Assembly: GCA_003049485.1 (NCBI GenBank)
Contig: PYST01000077.1
Location: 62,001-126,000 of the forward strand
Length of the DNA: 64,000 bases
Reading direction: 5' to 3'
Origin: Ophioceras dolichostomum
Taxonomy: Eukaryota > Ascomycota > Sordariomycetes > Magnaporthales > Ophioceraceae
A program made the translations under genes and the position numbers. The notes under the pieces are model-generated. The model saw only the letters and a program-made list of their open reading frames with translations, was not told the DNA's origin and ran no database searches. Below are positions 47,549-59,381 of this stretch, piece after piece (the first letter of the stretch is position 1; each line of letters opens with the position of its first letter).

Positions 47549-50500
47549 ATGTCTTCGCCAGCCGGTCTCAGGCCGCGACGGGATTCGCTGGCGTCTATCT
47601 CGACTTCGTCTCAGGTCGACAAAGCGCAACTCGCACAAGCCCTCGACCAGATACACACTTCCGCCAGCCAGTCCGATGCCCTGACCACGTTCAACGACTT
47701 TGCACGCCCACCAGGGTCCTCGCCGGCTGCTGAGAACAAAGGGGGCGCCGGAGACCTCGTCCAGCAAGGACTCAGCGGACTGTACAGCAGATTGAAAGAG
47801 GCGGTCGGCGTTGTCGGGAAAACAACGACATCAGAGCTTGATCACCGTGCGCACTTTGAAAATGCGGAAACCTCGTCAAACAAGGGGTCCTCTGCGGGTG
47901 TTGCGGGCCACACCCCTAAGGCCTCGGTCGTCTCGCTACCGCGGGGTGAGACTGGTGGAACCATGTCGACATTCAACTCGAGCATCTCGAGCGATGCTCT
48001 CTACGCTACAACCTCGTCCTCCGGCGCCATGACAGCAGAGAGCCACTCACAGCCAACACAGTCCTCGAAGGCTTCCTCGGTGACAACGATGACGACGATG
48101 ACGGTGTCAAAGTCGACGTCTTCAAGTGGCCAGAATCTCCCTAAGATGGCCAAGACGGTCGCCTCTACCGTCGTCAACCCTTCGCTGGCGCCTATCACGG
48201 TCAGCGCATTCAAGGACAAGGATGCGGGTCGAGGGGTGACCATGCGGGCAGACGATGGACCCCTCTCTGGCCGGGATAGAAGCACCAGCAGAAACTCCGA
48301 GGGCCTCCCGCCTGGCCTGCCGGGGACGGCTCACTCGTTCGATAGTGGCGACCTTAAGCTGGCCGTCCCTGCTCGGTCTCGGAGGGATGATGGGCTTAGC
48401 GTCGCTGGAAGCTCAGATACGGCTATGAGTCCGGTGAAGGGGTCAGCGGCCTCGGTCCAAAGCACAGGCACAAGCGGAGGCGCAACCGTGACGGCTTCTG
48501 GATTGACAGCTCAGAAGGCGCTTCCTCGGGAAACAGTGCGCAAGCCTGCCGTGATTGACAGGATCAGCCGATCACGGACGCCGGGAGATAGTCGGTCACG
48601 CTCTTCGTCGATGGAGCCGGGCATGGCAGAGCCCAGCCCAATCAACACCTCGGCACATAATAGGGTGTACCACGACTCGTTCACGCAGCAGGACAAGCCA
48701 CAGCAGCTGGCCTCGGGCATAATGCGGATACCAGGCACGACAACCAACGAAGGAGCTCCGCTCGCCGTGAACGCCCGGCTGGAATCTATGCGGAAGCAGG
48801 TCGTCAGCAAAGAGTTCTGGATGGCCGATGAGACCTGCAAAGAGTGCTTCCTGTGCGGCCAACCTTTCTCGGCTTTTCGCCGGAAGCACCACTGTCGGAC
48901 CTGCGGCTGCATCTTCGACTCGAAGTGCACATCTACCATCTCTGGGCAGAAGTTTGGCGTGGCCGGGACGCTGCGTGTGTGCAAAACCTGTCTCGACATC
49001 ATCAACCGCAGGTATGACTCGGGCTCGGAGGACTCCGGCGACGACACCTATCTGCCAGGCATCTTCCGGTCGGGCGCAAGGACGGCCCAGTCCCAGCTGA
49101 GGCCCAAGGCAGACGACGAGTCCAGCATTCTCGAACGACCGGAGGACGGCGACGATTCGCGGTCGGCCACCACCCCGATGATGGCCATTCCCGCCACTCG
49201 CCGTATCGGTGACTCCAAGATCCTGGAGATCGATGCGCCCCAGCTCAGCCGCCCGAGCTCCTCCCGCTCGCTGAAGTCTCTCGGCAGTCGGCCGCAATCC
49301 TCCGGCCACAGGCGGAACCACTCGAAACCCTTCTTCCTGGGCCGCTTCCGCGCCAACGTAGAGGAGCGGGCGCCGTTCCGGAAGGTGGCCAATGACGAGT
49401 TGGGGCGCAACCCCAAGCTCTCGGCGTTCCACGATGACAACATCATCGACCCGGAGCTAGAGCCCTATATGTCGGACGAATCGAGCGGCGATGAGCAGAT
49501 GAGCATCTTTGCCACCATGGCCAGCAACGACATGGCGCCGTCAAGTCTCGACCCGGATAAAGCGAGCTTCGGGCCGTTCCTGTCCACGGGGAAGAGGCAC
49601 CGTATGCGACAAGGAGAGAAGAGCATCAGTGGCCTGAGCTTCACGAGCCGAGGCCTCGACGACAACGCCGGCGCGGCTGCCTCGGGGGTCAACCCTGGCG
49701 GCATCTCCCGGGCCTCCAGGAGGCGGAACATGAGCAACACCAGTGCCAGTCAACACTACATCCTGCGCTCGCCGCGGCCTAGGTCGGGCGTGTTCAACAA
49801 GGGGTTCCCGTCCGGAATGGGGGGCGGTGGTATAGGAGAACTCTCCGGGTCATACGACTTCCCCGCCGTTGAAGCTACGAAGCTCACGCGGAGCGCATCC
49901 ATCAGAGACGACCGACCTACTGAAGGCCAACTTAGTCCGTTCAGCCTCAAGCATGTCAGGACGTTGCTCAAGCAGCTGCTCCAGGATGGCGAGATACCCA
50001 ACACCGCCGCGTGGGAGAAGGCGCTCATGCCCATCCTCCTCCGTTGCGCCGATGACATCACGCCACAGGCCCGCAGCCAGGATTCCATGGATGTGCGTCG
50101 CTACATCAAGCTGAAGAAGATCCCAGGCAGCAGGCCCGGTGACACTAGCTACGTCTCGGGGCTTATCTTTACAAAGAATCTGGCGCTGAAGAGCATGCCC
50201 CGCAGCATCCTCAGCCCACGCATCGTTATTGTCTCGTTTCCGATCGAGTACCAGCGGCACCAGCAGCACTTCATGAGCCTGCAGCCGGTTATCGAGCAGG
50301 AGAAAGAGTTCCTGAGGGTAGTGGTGAACCGCATCATTGCCCTTCGGCCACAGGTGCTGCTGTGCGAGAAGAGCGTGGCCGGCGTGGCGCTGCAGTACCT
50401 GTCCGAGGCTAACATCGCGGTAGCCTACAACGTCAAGCCGGGCGTGCTCTCAGCCACGGCCAGGTGCGTCAAAGCCAGCATCATCTCGTCGCTGGACATG

Positions 50501-53500
50501 CTGGCGCTCCCCGCGAGCGTCGGCCAAGCCGGCGGCTTCGAGGTGAAGACGTTCGTCAACAAGGAGATCCCCGGGCGCAAGAAGACGTACATCTTCATAT
50601 CAGGCTGCGACAGGGAGCTCGGCTGCACCATTGCCCTGCGCGGCGCGTCTTTCCAAGTGCTCTCAGCCATGAAGCGCATAACCGACTTCATGGTCTACGT
50701 GGTCTATAACCTGAAACTGGAGTCCTGCCTCATGCGCGACGAGTTCATCCGGCTGCCCGAAGTCTCCGACGAGGCATCGCCCCCAACGGCCTCTCGAGAA
50801 CCAACCGACGAAACTGTTCAGTCGATGACAGTCTCAGATGAGGCGCCAACAAGCAGCAGCACCCCGTCGCTCACCACCAGGCCCAGCAATGGGGACGAGG
50901 CGGCGACGGTAGCATCACAGTCACAGCAAGCCCAGGCGCAAACGCAAGCTGATGCCGAGAGCCAGAGCCAGAGCCAGACCCAGGCGCAGACGCAGCCGAG
51001 TGACGGCGACCCTGCCATCATTGCATCAGGATCTCAAACACCGGCAACCGTCGATGCCGCAGCCCCTATATCTTCCGAGTCGCTCAAGTTGCCTCCGGAT
51101 GATTCAAGGGTCAACGATGCAGTTTCGTCGGTCGAGGAATCGTTTCCTCGCTCTCGGGCTTCTCATGCGTCTCACGCCTCCCCTGTTCCCGAAGACGTGC
51201 CCATGCCCACGTTCTACAGCGACATAGTCACCAAGTACCAGACCAAGATCCTGTCTGCGTCACCGGCAGTGAAGTTTTCGCAGCCATACATGTTGATGAA
51301 GGCGCGCGAACTGGAGAGAAGGCTTGTGTATCTCAAGCGGCTGCGAGACCAGGCCTTCATCGAGGAGCAAGAACAAGGCGTGGACAGCGAACAGGCCAAG
51401 CCTCCGCGGTTCCAGCTCATCAAGCCGGAGATGGTGCATGAGTTCGGCCAGAAGGCGCCAAGGCAGATCATGGAGGTGTTGCACGCAGTGCACGACGCTG
51501 AGTACGACAAGGCCCTTTACAACTACAAGGTGCAGACGCGGCAGTGGGAGAACTTCATTCAGGGCAACCTTGACCTGTTCGATCCCATGGCGCACCAGAA
51601 CATCGTCGTGCTGCATTCTCTCATCTGCACCGAAACCAAGATCCCCTGCGTCGGGCCAGGCCTGATCGCCTTCGAGTTCTACGAGCAGGACCCGGACATC
51701 GGCGCCATCTCAGGCTTTATCCCGGATTGCCCATTGGGCCGCTACATTGAGAACTACTGCAACCACGCGTTCCGGTCGTGCGACTCTCGTGGCTGCGACA
51801 GGCCAATGTGGCAACACTACCGCACGTATGTGCATGAGGAAGCGCGCATCACGGTGTTCATCGAACTGGAAGCCGCTCTGCCGAACGGTATGCCGCTCGA
51901 CGCCTACGACGACGACATCTATATGTGGAACTATTGCAAGCTGTGCAAGAAGGATCTTGGTGTGATGGTCATGTCGGACAGCTCATGGATGTATTCGATC
52001 GGCAAGTACCTAGAGCTCTGCTTCTGGGGCAAGGGCCTCCAGCTTCACCCGGCCTCTGGCTGCCCGCACGACCACCAGACCGACCACATCCGCTACTTCA
52101 ACTTCCGTGGCACCTCGCTACGCTTCCACTACGACCCCATCGACCTCCTTGAGATCATCGTACCGCGCGCACGCATCACGTGGAAGGTCGATCACGACCT
52201 GCGTCTGAAGAATGACATCTTCACCAAGGCGGAGGAGCGGTGGAACCGCTTCATGGCCTCGGTGAAGGTCCGCCTCAAGAGCATCCGCATCGACAGTGTA
52301 CTGCCAGAGAAGATGGAGGCGTGCCGAGTCGAGGTCGAGCGCCTCATGCGACTCGTGAACGAGGACCAACCGGAGCTGGTGCGCAAGCTCCAGGACGCCT
52401 ACATGAACTCCAAGTACTATGAAGTCGTGCCAATGAACCCGGTCATCCGCGAGATGCTCGAGCGAGTCTCTGAGTGGGATGCCGCCTTCACCAAGTTCGA
52501 GGCAGACTTCCTGTCGGATAAGGATGTGCGCCAGCTCACCATGATTCAGCTGCGCAAGATTTTTGGAGACAACGAGTCCAAGGAGTCGCTGCCCAGTAGT
52601 GCGGATGGCACTTCGATCTTGACTGTCGGTTCCTCCGAGACGGACGATAAGACGAACAGTACCGCCATCACCACCCAGACTTCCATGTTGACAACAGAGG
52701 AGAATGACGAAAAGACCGCGTCCCAGCAAAGCGACGCTGTCGGAAGCGCTACTGAGGAAGGGCGCGAACCGCTGCCGGCTACGGTGGAACACCTAGATCT
52801 AGCCACCTCGCTCCCGACCGTGTCTAGCAGAAATGCCACCCCTCCACAGCCCTCAGAGACAGCCACGGGAGGCCATACACGACAGGTCTCAACGGCGACA
52901 ACTGCCGACTCGGACTCCGTTGGCACTGGTGTTGCGAGTAACGAACAGCAACATCAAGAGTCGCTAGCGCCACCACCGCAGCTTGGTCCGATCGGGTCAA
53001 AGACGGCACCCTTGCCACAGCATGATCCTCCCTGTCCAGCCTCGCCACCGCCGTTTAAGTCCGCCCCATCCCTGACCGAGAAAGTGGAGCAGATCCGAAG
53101 AGAATTCCAGGCGCTCTCAGGCGAAACCAGCCAGGTCGCCGTGGCTGTAGCAAGCGCGGAAGCGCATACCGACGGAGGCAGAGCCCCTTCGTCTGTAGTT
53201 GTTCCGGAGCGCGGCTCATCTCGTAGGGCGGGATTGAACGTGTCTCCCCCGATCGTTCGCGCGATATCGCAGCCAGCGGGCGCCTTCACTCGCTCGCAGT
53301 CCAGCATGGGCAAGCAGGTGGCGTTGAGGGATGCTGCTGGTAAGACCGCAGCAGAACCTTCCGCCTCTGGCTCGGGCTCGGGCTTGGGCTCAGGCCCTGG
53401 AACGGATCTGTCTCGCGCCCCAACTTCCGAGACAACTACCTCGACCAAGAGCGAGAAGAGACTCTCGGAACGCCTGGGGTTAAGTGCACTGAAGCCGCAC

Positions 53501-56045
53501 CGCAAGTCAGGCCAGTCGTCCATCCCGCGCTACGTGCACGGCAAGAAGAAGGAGTCGCGGGTGTCCGCCCTAGCCAAGCACTTCGAGCAGCTCAGCCGCG
53601 AATTCGAGAAGGAGCGAGTGAAGGACCGCAAGCAGCGTGCGGCGAAGATGCACTACTCACGAGCCTTCCTGCCGCGCACGTTGACCAAAGCCACGGTCGA
53701 GGTATACAAGGACGTCAAGGAGGCGGTTCAGGAGCTGGGCCACGAGGACGAGCCCATGGTTGGCCAAGACCAGGCACATTTGAAGCCCCGGCCGCAAGCT
53801 GGCTCCGTGGACGAATCCGTGGTGGTGGAGTCTCCTACCGTGACCACGCAAGACTCTGACGAGATCCAAGGAACCCAAAGCGAGGTCCACACAGGGCAGC
53901 CTCCTAAAGACCGTGCGGCGGCTGCAGCTGCTGCCGGTGCTGCTCATACTGCTTCTACTGCCGCTGCCGCTGCTGATGCCACCAATACGGATGCCGCCAC
54001 TGGTGCCACTGGCGATGTTAATGCGGCGGCATCTTCAGAGCCGCCGTCACAAACCGACGAGCCGTCTACTGAGACCGAAGGTGAAGGCGAGACCAATGAT
54101 GGCGGCAGCAAGCACGATGAAAGCCGCGCGGGCTCGGACGAGGAAGGCGCTAGCGATACAGAACAGTCTTCGCTGATACTGGACGACATCCTCCAAATGC
54201 CTGGCACGGAGGGCACGTTGGAGGAGCCTCGACTCCAGAAGTCCAGCCTCATGAAGATGCTGACAAACTTCTGGGCCGAGCGGTCGGCCAGCGGTTGGCC
54301 GCAGCTCGAGTACCCGCTGAACGCCACGGACCACATCTTCATAGACTCGGACGTGATCGTGCGCGAGGACGAGCCGAGTTCGCTGATCGCCTTCGCCCTC
54401 AGCTCGACGGACTATCAGGCCAAGCTGGCCGACATCCGGCGATCATGGAAGCAGTCGGCGTCAGGGCCATCAGGACCGTCAGGGCCGTCAGGGCCGTCCG
54501 GATCTCGGGGCGGAGGAGCGCCTGTGGCGGAGAAGTATTTCGATGAGAAGCAGGGTGTTGGCGACGCTTACGACGGGGATGGTGATGGTCGTGACAACGA
54601 AGGCGATTCCGGTGAGACCGATGGGGAGGAAGCGCATGAAGGCTCCGGTCATCATGATATCGAGAATGAAAAGGCTGTTCACTGGCAGGAGGAGGAAGAG
54701 GATGACCAAGCAGACGTCGCCACAGCTGCAGCTGCAGCATCAGGCTCAGCGTCGGTTGGCGAGGGACCGGCGTATTCGACCACGGATGAGGACGACGACG
54801 AGGACGCCTTCGAGCCCGAGATCGGGTTGGAGAAGAGCCTGTTACGGTCCATGGGCACGCATCTCAAGTACCAGTTCACAGAGGGGTCTGCGAGGATGCT
54901 CTGCAAGATCTTCTACGCGGAGCAGTTCGACGCGCTGCGGCGCAAGTGCGGCGTCGCCGACCGCATCGTCGAGTCGCTCTCTCGGTGCATGAAGTGGGAC
55001 TCGCGCGGAGGCAAAACCAAGTCGGTGTTCTTGAAGACCTTGGACGATCGCCTAGTTATGAAGGTGAGATTTCTTAACTCTTCAGGATTCTCCTTTCCCC
55101 TTTCCGTTGCATGTTCGATGACTAATTCCTCGGCCCCTGTGCCACCCCTTTTCACAGTCACTCTTGCCAACTGAGACGGCCGCTTTCCTCAAATTTGCAC
55201 CGGCGTACTTCAACCTCATGGCCGAGGCCTTGTTCCACGACCTACCGTCCGTGATCGCCAAGATGCTCGGGTTCTTCCAAGTGATCATCAAAAACCCCGT
55301 CACCAACACGGAGATCAAGTTGGACCTTCTCCTGATGGAGAACTTGTTCTATGATCGAAGTCCCGACCGCATCTTCGACCTCAAGGGCTCGATGCGTAAT
55401 CGCAAGATCGAGTCGACCGGTGAACAGAACGAAGTCCTCCTGGACGAGAACATGGTGGAGTACATCTACGAGTCCCCGCTCTTCGCGAGGGAGCACTCCA
55501 AGAAGATCCTGCATCTGTCAGTCTGGAACGACACGCTCTTCCTCATGCGGCAGAACGTGATGGACTACTCGCTCATGGTCGCCGTGGACGAGTCCAAGAA
55601 GGAGCTGGTGGTGGGCATCATCGACTGCATCCGCACCTACACCTGGGACAAGGCGCTCGAGTTCTGGATCAAGGACCGCGGGTTCGCGGGCGGCGGCCGG
55701 CTGAAGCCCACGGTGATCACGCCCAAGGAGTACAAGTCGCGCTTCCGGGTCGCCATGGAGCGCTACATCCTGCAGGCGCCCAACTGCTGGCACCAGTTCG
55801 GCATGCCGGGCGGCTTCTACCCCATCCTCGCCACCATGACGCCGCGCAACAGGTTCCGCGTGGCCCGGTTTGACGACTTCGCTGACGGCGGCGGTGCTGG
55901 GGGTCAATCGAACGCGCAACAGCAGGAAGAGGAAGAGGACGACGGAGGCTATGCGCGCAATAACAACGACGCTGCGCGTGGTCAAGGCTACAATAACGGC
56001 GGAGGAGGATCATCAGCGGCGGCGGCGGCGGCAGCGACAGAATAG
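47549..56045 (+). CDS. FAB1: Fab1/PIKfyve phosphatidylinositol-3-phosphate 5-kinase
   Basis: Makes PtdIns(3,5)P2 from PtdIns(3)P on endosome and vacuole membranes, controlling vacuole size and membrane recycling. Exons are 47549-55063 and 55158-56045, giving 2800 residues, longer than the yeast protein (about 2280). The intron has donor GTGAGA and acceptor TTCACAG and joins as VMK|SLLPTE. Order of domains: a Ser/Thr-rich head; a FYVE zinc finger at about 425-490 (CKECFLCG, RRKHHCRTCG, CKTC) that binds PtdIns(3)P; a CCT/TCP-1-like domain at about 885-1070 (LLCEKSVAGVALQYL, ISGCDRELGCTIALRG); a cysteine-rich linker at about 1250-1650; a long low-complexity stretch; and the lipid-kinase domain at about 2430-2745. 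The kinase shows DLKGSMRNR, NVMDYSLMVAVD, GIIDCIRTYTWDK and the specificity loop TPKEYKSRFR. Odd features are SGP repeats at 54465-54510 and a frame that stays open for 126 codons past the TAG. Confidence 0.97.
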
Positions 56046-57059
56046 GACTCTACGTCTGCCACGGCCGCCACGACGACGACGACAACGACGCTCGTGAGGG
56101 GCGGCGGCGGCGGCGGCGGGAGCGGGAGGAGTATGAATATGAGACCGAGGTCGTCCGGCGCGTCACGGCACTCGAGGTCTAGGTCTGCCGCGAGGAGGCA
56201 GAAGATGGCGGCGCTGCTGCTGCATGGCTATGTTAGCAGCGATGATGATGCAGACGAGGGCGCTATCGGGGGTGTCACAGACAGCACGTCTGAGTCGAGG
56301 GCGAGGGCGAATCGGCGACGACGGTGTCACCACAATAAGCACGGTCGTGACTTTGGAGGTGATGGGGAGGGGAGTGGAGGCGGCGGTGGTGTCGGTGGTG
56401 GATTCCTCTATCTTTGCCATTAGATGGTCTACCTCACTGCTAGTTTCTCCTAGCCCTGCCTGCCCCCTTCTCCGATCTTGTTCTTGTTTTCGGTCTCTTT
56501 CACTCTATTTCCCCCAACGCTCGTTTTCTTCGCGGGCATGTTGATATCGGCAACATGGGCGACATACTACGGAGAGAGAGGGAGAGAGAGTCTCACAATG
56601 CTACCTATAATGGGGAGATGACGGAAGAAGCATGTGGGCGACCACCACGATGGATTGCATTACCCGCCCTCGCCCACTGAGGGCAATTCTTACACTTGGT
56701 TTCATCGGTTAGACAGGCGTTTTGTTCTTTTCTTTTTGTGTCGTTCGTTCGGGAGCTTAGGCGATGGGATAAAGGGGTTACGGCGGCATGTAACATGGAG
56801 GGATTGAGTCTTTCCCGCGAGATTCTACTACAAGCGGTGACGAATGGGACGAGATAGATACCCGGGTTTGCGCGGAGCATACAGCAATGGAAGAGGACTG
56901 GCTGGGTTGATGGGACTGCTACATGATCGATTGATAGAACACACAAATACAGTTCTCTTTGCTTCTCTGGTTGTTGGTGCACAAACACATCCACACTGGT
57001 CACTATCGGTCGCGCTAATACAAGCCCAGCGAGAGTCGCTCGGCTGGAGCCCGACTCTA
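56046..57059. other. Convergent 3' region FAB1 / RCC1
   Basis: The first 378 bases stay open in the FAB1 frame up to a stop at 56421-56423 and encode Gly-, Arg- and Ser/Asp-rich sequence. The remainder shows T/C tracts and GAGA repeats near 56570-56590. No separate gene is supported. Confidence 0.6.
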
Positions 57060-58801
57060 CTACTGGCCCGCAGCTGGGCCGGCGGCTGCCGAAAACTGCC
57101 CACGGGAACCCACGAATGAAAGAGGCTGCGCAGAAGCATCGCCGCGCTTAGCAACTGTCGGTTTCTCGACCGAGTCGTCGGTCCCAAGCCCCGTTCTGTA
57201 CTCCGAGGAGAAACCCCAAGCGTAGAGGCGTCCATCTTTCGAGATAGCCATAGAGTTGTCGATTCCGGCAGCCACAAATGTGGCGTTGATGTCTGATACG
57301 TGGAATTAGCAGACAACAAGTAAGTGTAATACAAGCCAGTGACTGAGACATACCGCGGACGGCTGTGGGCGTATTGAGGATCCTGGGACCCCCTGCCGAG
57401 TCGAATTTGAGATGATCACGAGGGATATCGTCCAGCGAAACCCCCATTTGGCAGTCGTCGCAGCGACCCCACGCCAGGACTTGGCCATCCTCCGTGCACG
57501 CCAGGGAGTGGTGCGATCCTCCCGACATGTGCGCGATGCGGGAATCCCCCAGACTCTCCACGACCGTCGGGCCAGGCACGGTAAGCTGGTCGTCGTCGGC
57601 AGGGATGCCCGTCTGCCCAAAGTTGTTGAGACCCCACGCGTGGATCCTGCCGCCCTGGTCGACGGCGAAATTGTGGTGGAAGCCGGCGTAGATGCGCTCG
57701 ACCTTGTTCTTGGGCAGCCTAACCGGTGCCGGAATCAAGCAGCTGTATCTGCGCCGTGGGAGGATGCGCCGGCCCAGCTCGCTCTGCTCCCCGACTCCCC
57801 AGGCCAGCACGTTGCCCGAGTCGGTGAGAGCCAGCACGTGGTTCGCTCCGCAGGAGAGCTCCTTGACACGCGTCAGTCCCGGGATGAGGGCTGGGGTTGC
57901 CTGTGACTTCTCTGACTCCTGTGCTTTGGCCTTGTCTTTGATGGAGTCGTAGAGGAAGCCGAAGAGCCCATCGCTTGCCTATGTCCGGTCAGAATACGAC
58001 ATGACAAGGGAAAGGACAGGGGCGTTGAAAAAAAAAAAAGACGTACACGAAAACACCCCCATCCATAAACATGGCCATCGTCAGTGAGGGCGAAAGTGGC
58101 ACTGTCGCAGGCAGCAACTTGAACGATGCACACCGGGTCGGTCCCGACAGCAGGAAAAGTAACGGGGGCAGGTGTGCTCTCCAGAGGATTCAGGTCCGCC
58201 ACGTCGTCAGGGAGACCCTCGGCGGGTTCCTCCCACTTGGTATCCCGGCCGACCGCATTGTTGTCGTTCACGCCCCAGGTGAAAACCCTCCTATCCCGCG
58301 CCAGAGCCACCGAGTGCATCCCGCCGACCGCGATCTGGACTATACCGACGCTCTTCGAGCCCAGAAGCGGGTTGCGGGTTGGATACCGCGCGAGGGTCGG
58401 GTCTTTTTTCTTCTCAGTCTTCTTGACGCCGAGCCCGAGTTCGCCGCATGCGCCACTGCCGAACATGAACACGTCGAGGACCTTTCTCGGAGGCTCGAGA
58501 CGGAACGGCTGCCCCGTCTTCTGCCCTGTCGAGGAGGCAGGCGCAGGCTGCGCATTCTGGCGTTTCGGTTCAGGCTCATCCTCCTGTGGGAAGCCCAATT
58601 AGCACCGGCTGATAGGAACTTTTGTTGATGTATGTGCTTTTGGTTGGATTTTCTCACTGGTTTAGATATAGCAGCTCTCTTGGTTGAGGTTGTCGACTGC
58701 GGCTCGGGCCTAGTGGGAGCTGCTGGCTTAAGCGCTTTGGCGGATGGCGCATTTGCTCTACGGGCTTTGCCCGTGGGTTTTACGGACGACTTCGGTGGCA
58801 T
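57060..58801 (-). CDS. RCC1: RCC1-type Ran guanine-nucleotide exchange factor
   Basis: Chromatin-bound exchange factor for the small GTPase Ran (Pim1 in fission yeast, Srm1 in budding yeast). It drives nuclear transport and spindle assembly. Exons (minus) are 58801-58658, 58583-58047, 57978-57354 and 57292-57060, giving 512 residues. The splice joins are ISKP|EDEPEP, GCFR|ASDGLFG and VRG|DINATF-like, all in phase with GT-AG ends. The N-terminus is a basic Lys/Ala/Pro tail that would bind DNA and carry nuclear signals. It is followed by seven RCC1 propeller blades, with repeats such as MFGSGACGELGLG, VFTWGVNDNNAVGR, VLAWGVGEQSELGRR, IHAWGLNNFGQTG, VLAWGRCDDCQMG and LYAWGFSSEYRTGLG. FR-x-x-DG in blade 3 matches the fungal form of the Ran-contact loop. 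The last blade closes with GQFSAAAGPA. The gene is divergent with MDM12. Confidence 0.95.
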
Positions 58802-59381
58802 TGTGAAGCCTTGCAACTACCTAGGTATCCTTCTATCCTTCCCTTTCTATGTGGAAATAAATGGAAAGGTAATAATGATTACGAGCGACAGGATGTGTTG
58901 GTTGGTTTTCATTGAGCCTTCGACCTTAAGAGATCACGCGGCTTTTCCGAGTGCCAAAGCGACAAGATGTAAGCTCAATAGGCTGAAAACAGCGAAAAAG
59001 CGTAGGGGAACATTCCGGCGTTAAATTACCGAATGAAAAATAATACTAAAAAGATTGGAAAAATTAAAAAATAACAAAAGTTTTGGTGGATATAAAACAA
59101 TACTGAGAGCAAGTAAAAATGCTGAATTATAAACGACCTCCCAATCGGACAGGCACGTAAAGCGTGGAAAGCTTGGTTACAAGACGAGCAAATCGCGGGG
59201 TTTTTCTGTTTCGAGCGCACACGAGAGAAACAGGACCGCCGACAGGGAGACATGAAATACACCCAAACAAGCCGGCATACATAATCTAAGCTACTTGTAC
59301 GTACCGGACCAAAGCGTGTGAGACAAAATAATAGGGCACCGCGGAAGGAAGAAAAAGGAAGAAAACGCCGGACATCCGCAG
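58802..59381. promoter_or_regulatory. Divergent RCC1 / MDM12 promoter region with poly(dA:dT)-rich block
   Basis: About 59023-59112 is strongly AT-rich with many A tracts, in contrast to the GC-rich coding flanks, as expected for a nucleosome-depleted bidirectional promoter. No specific factor site is claimed. Confidence 0.5.
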
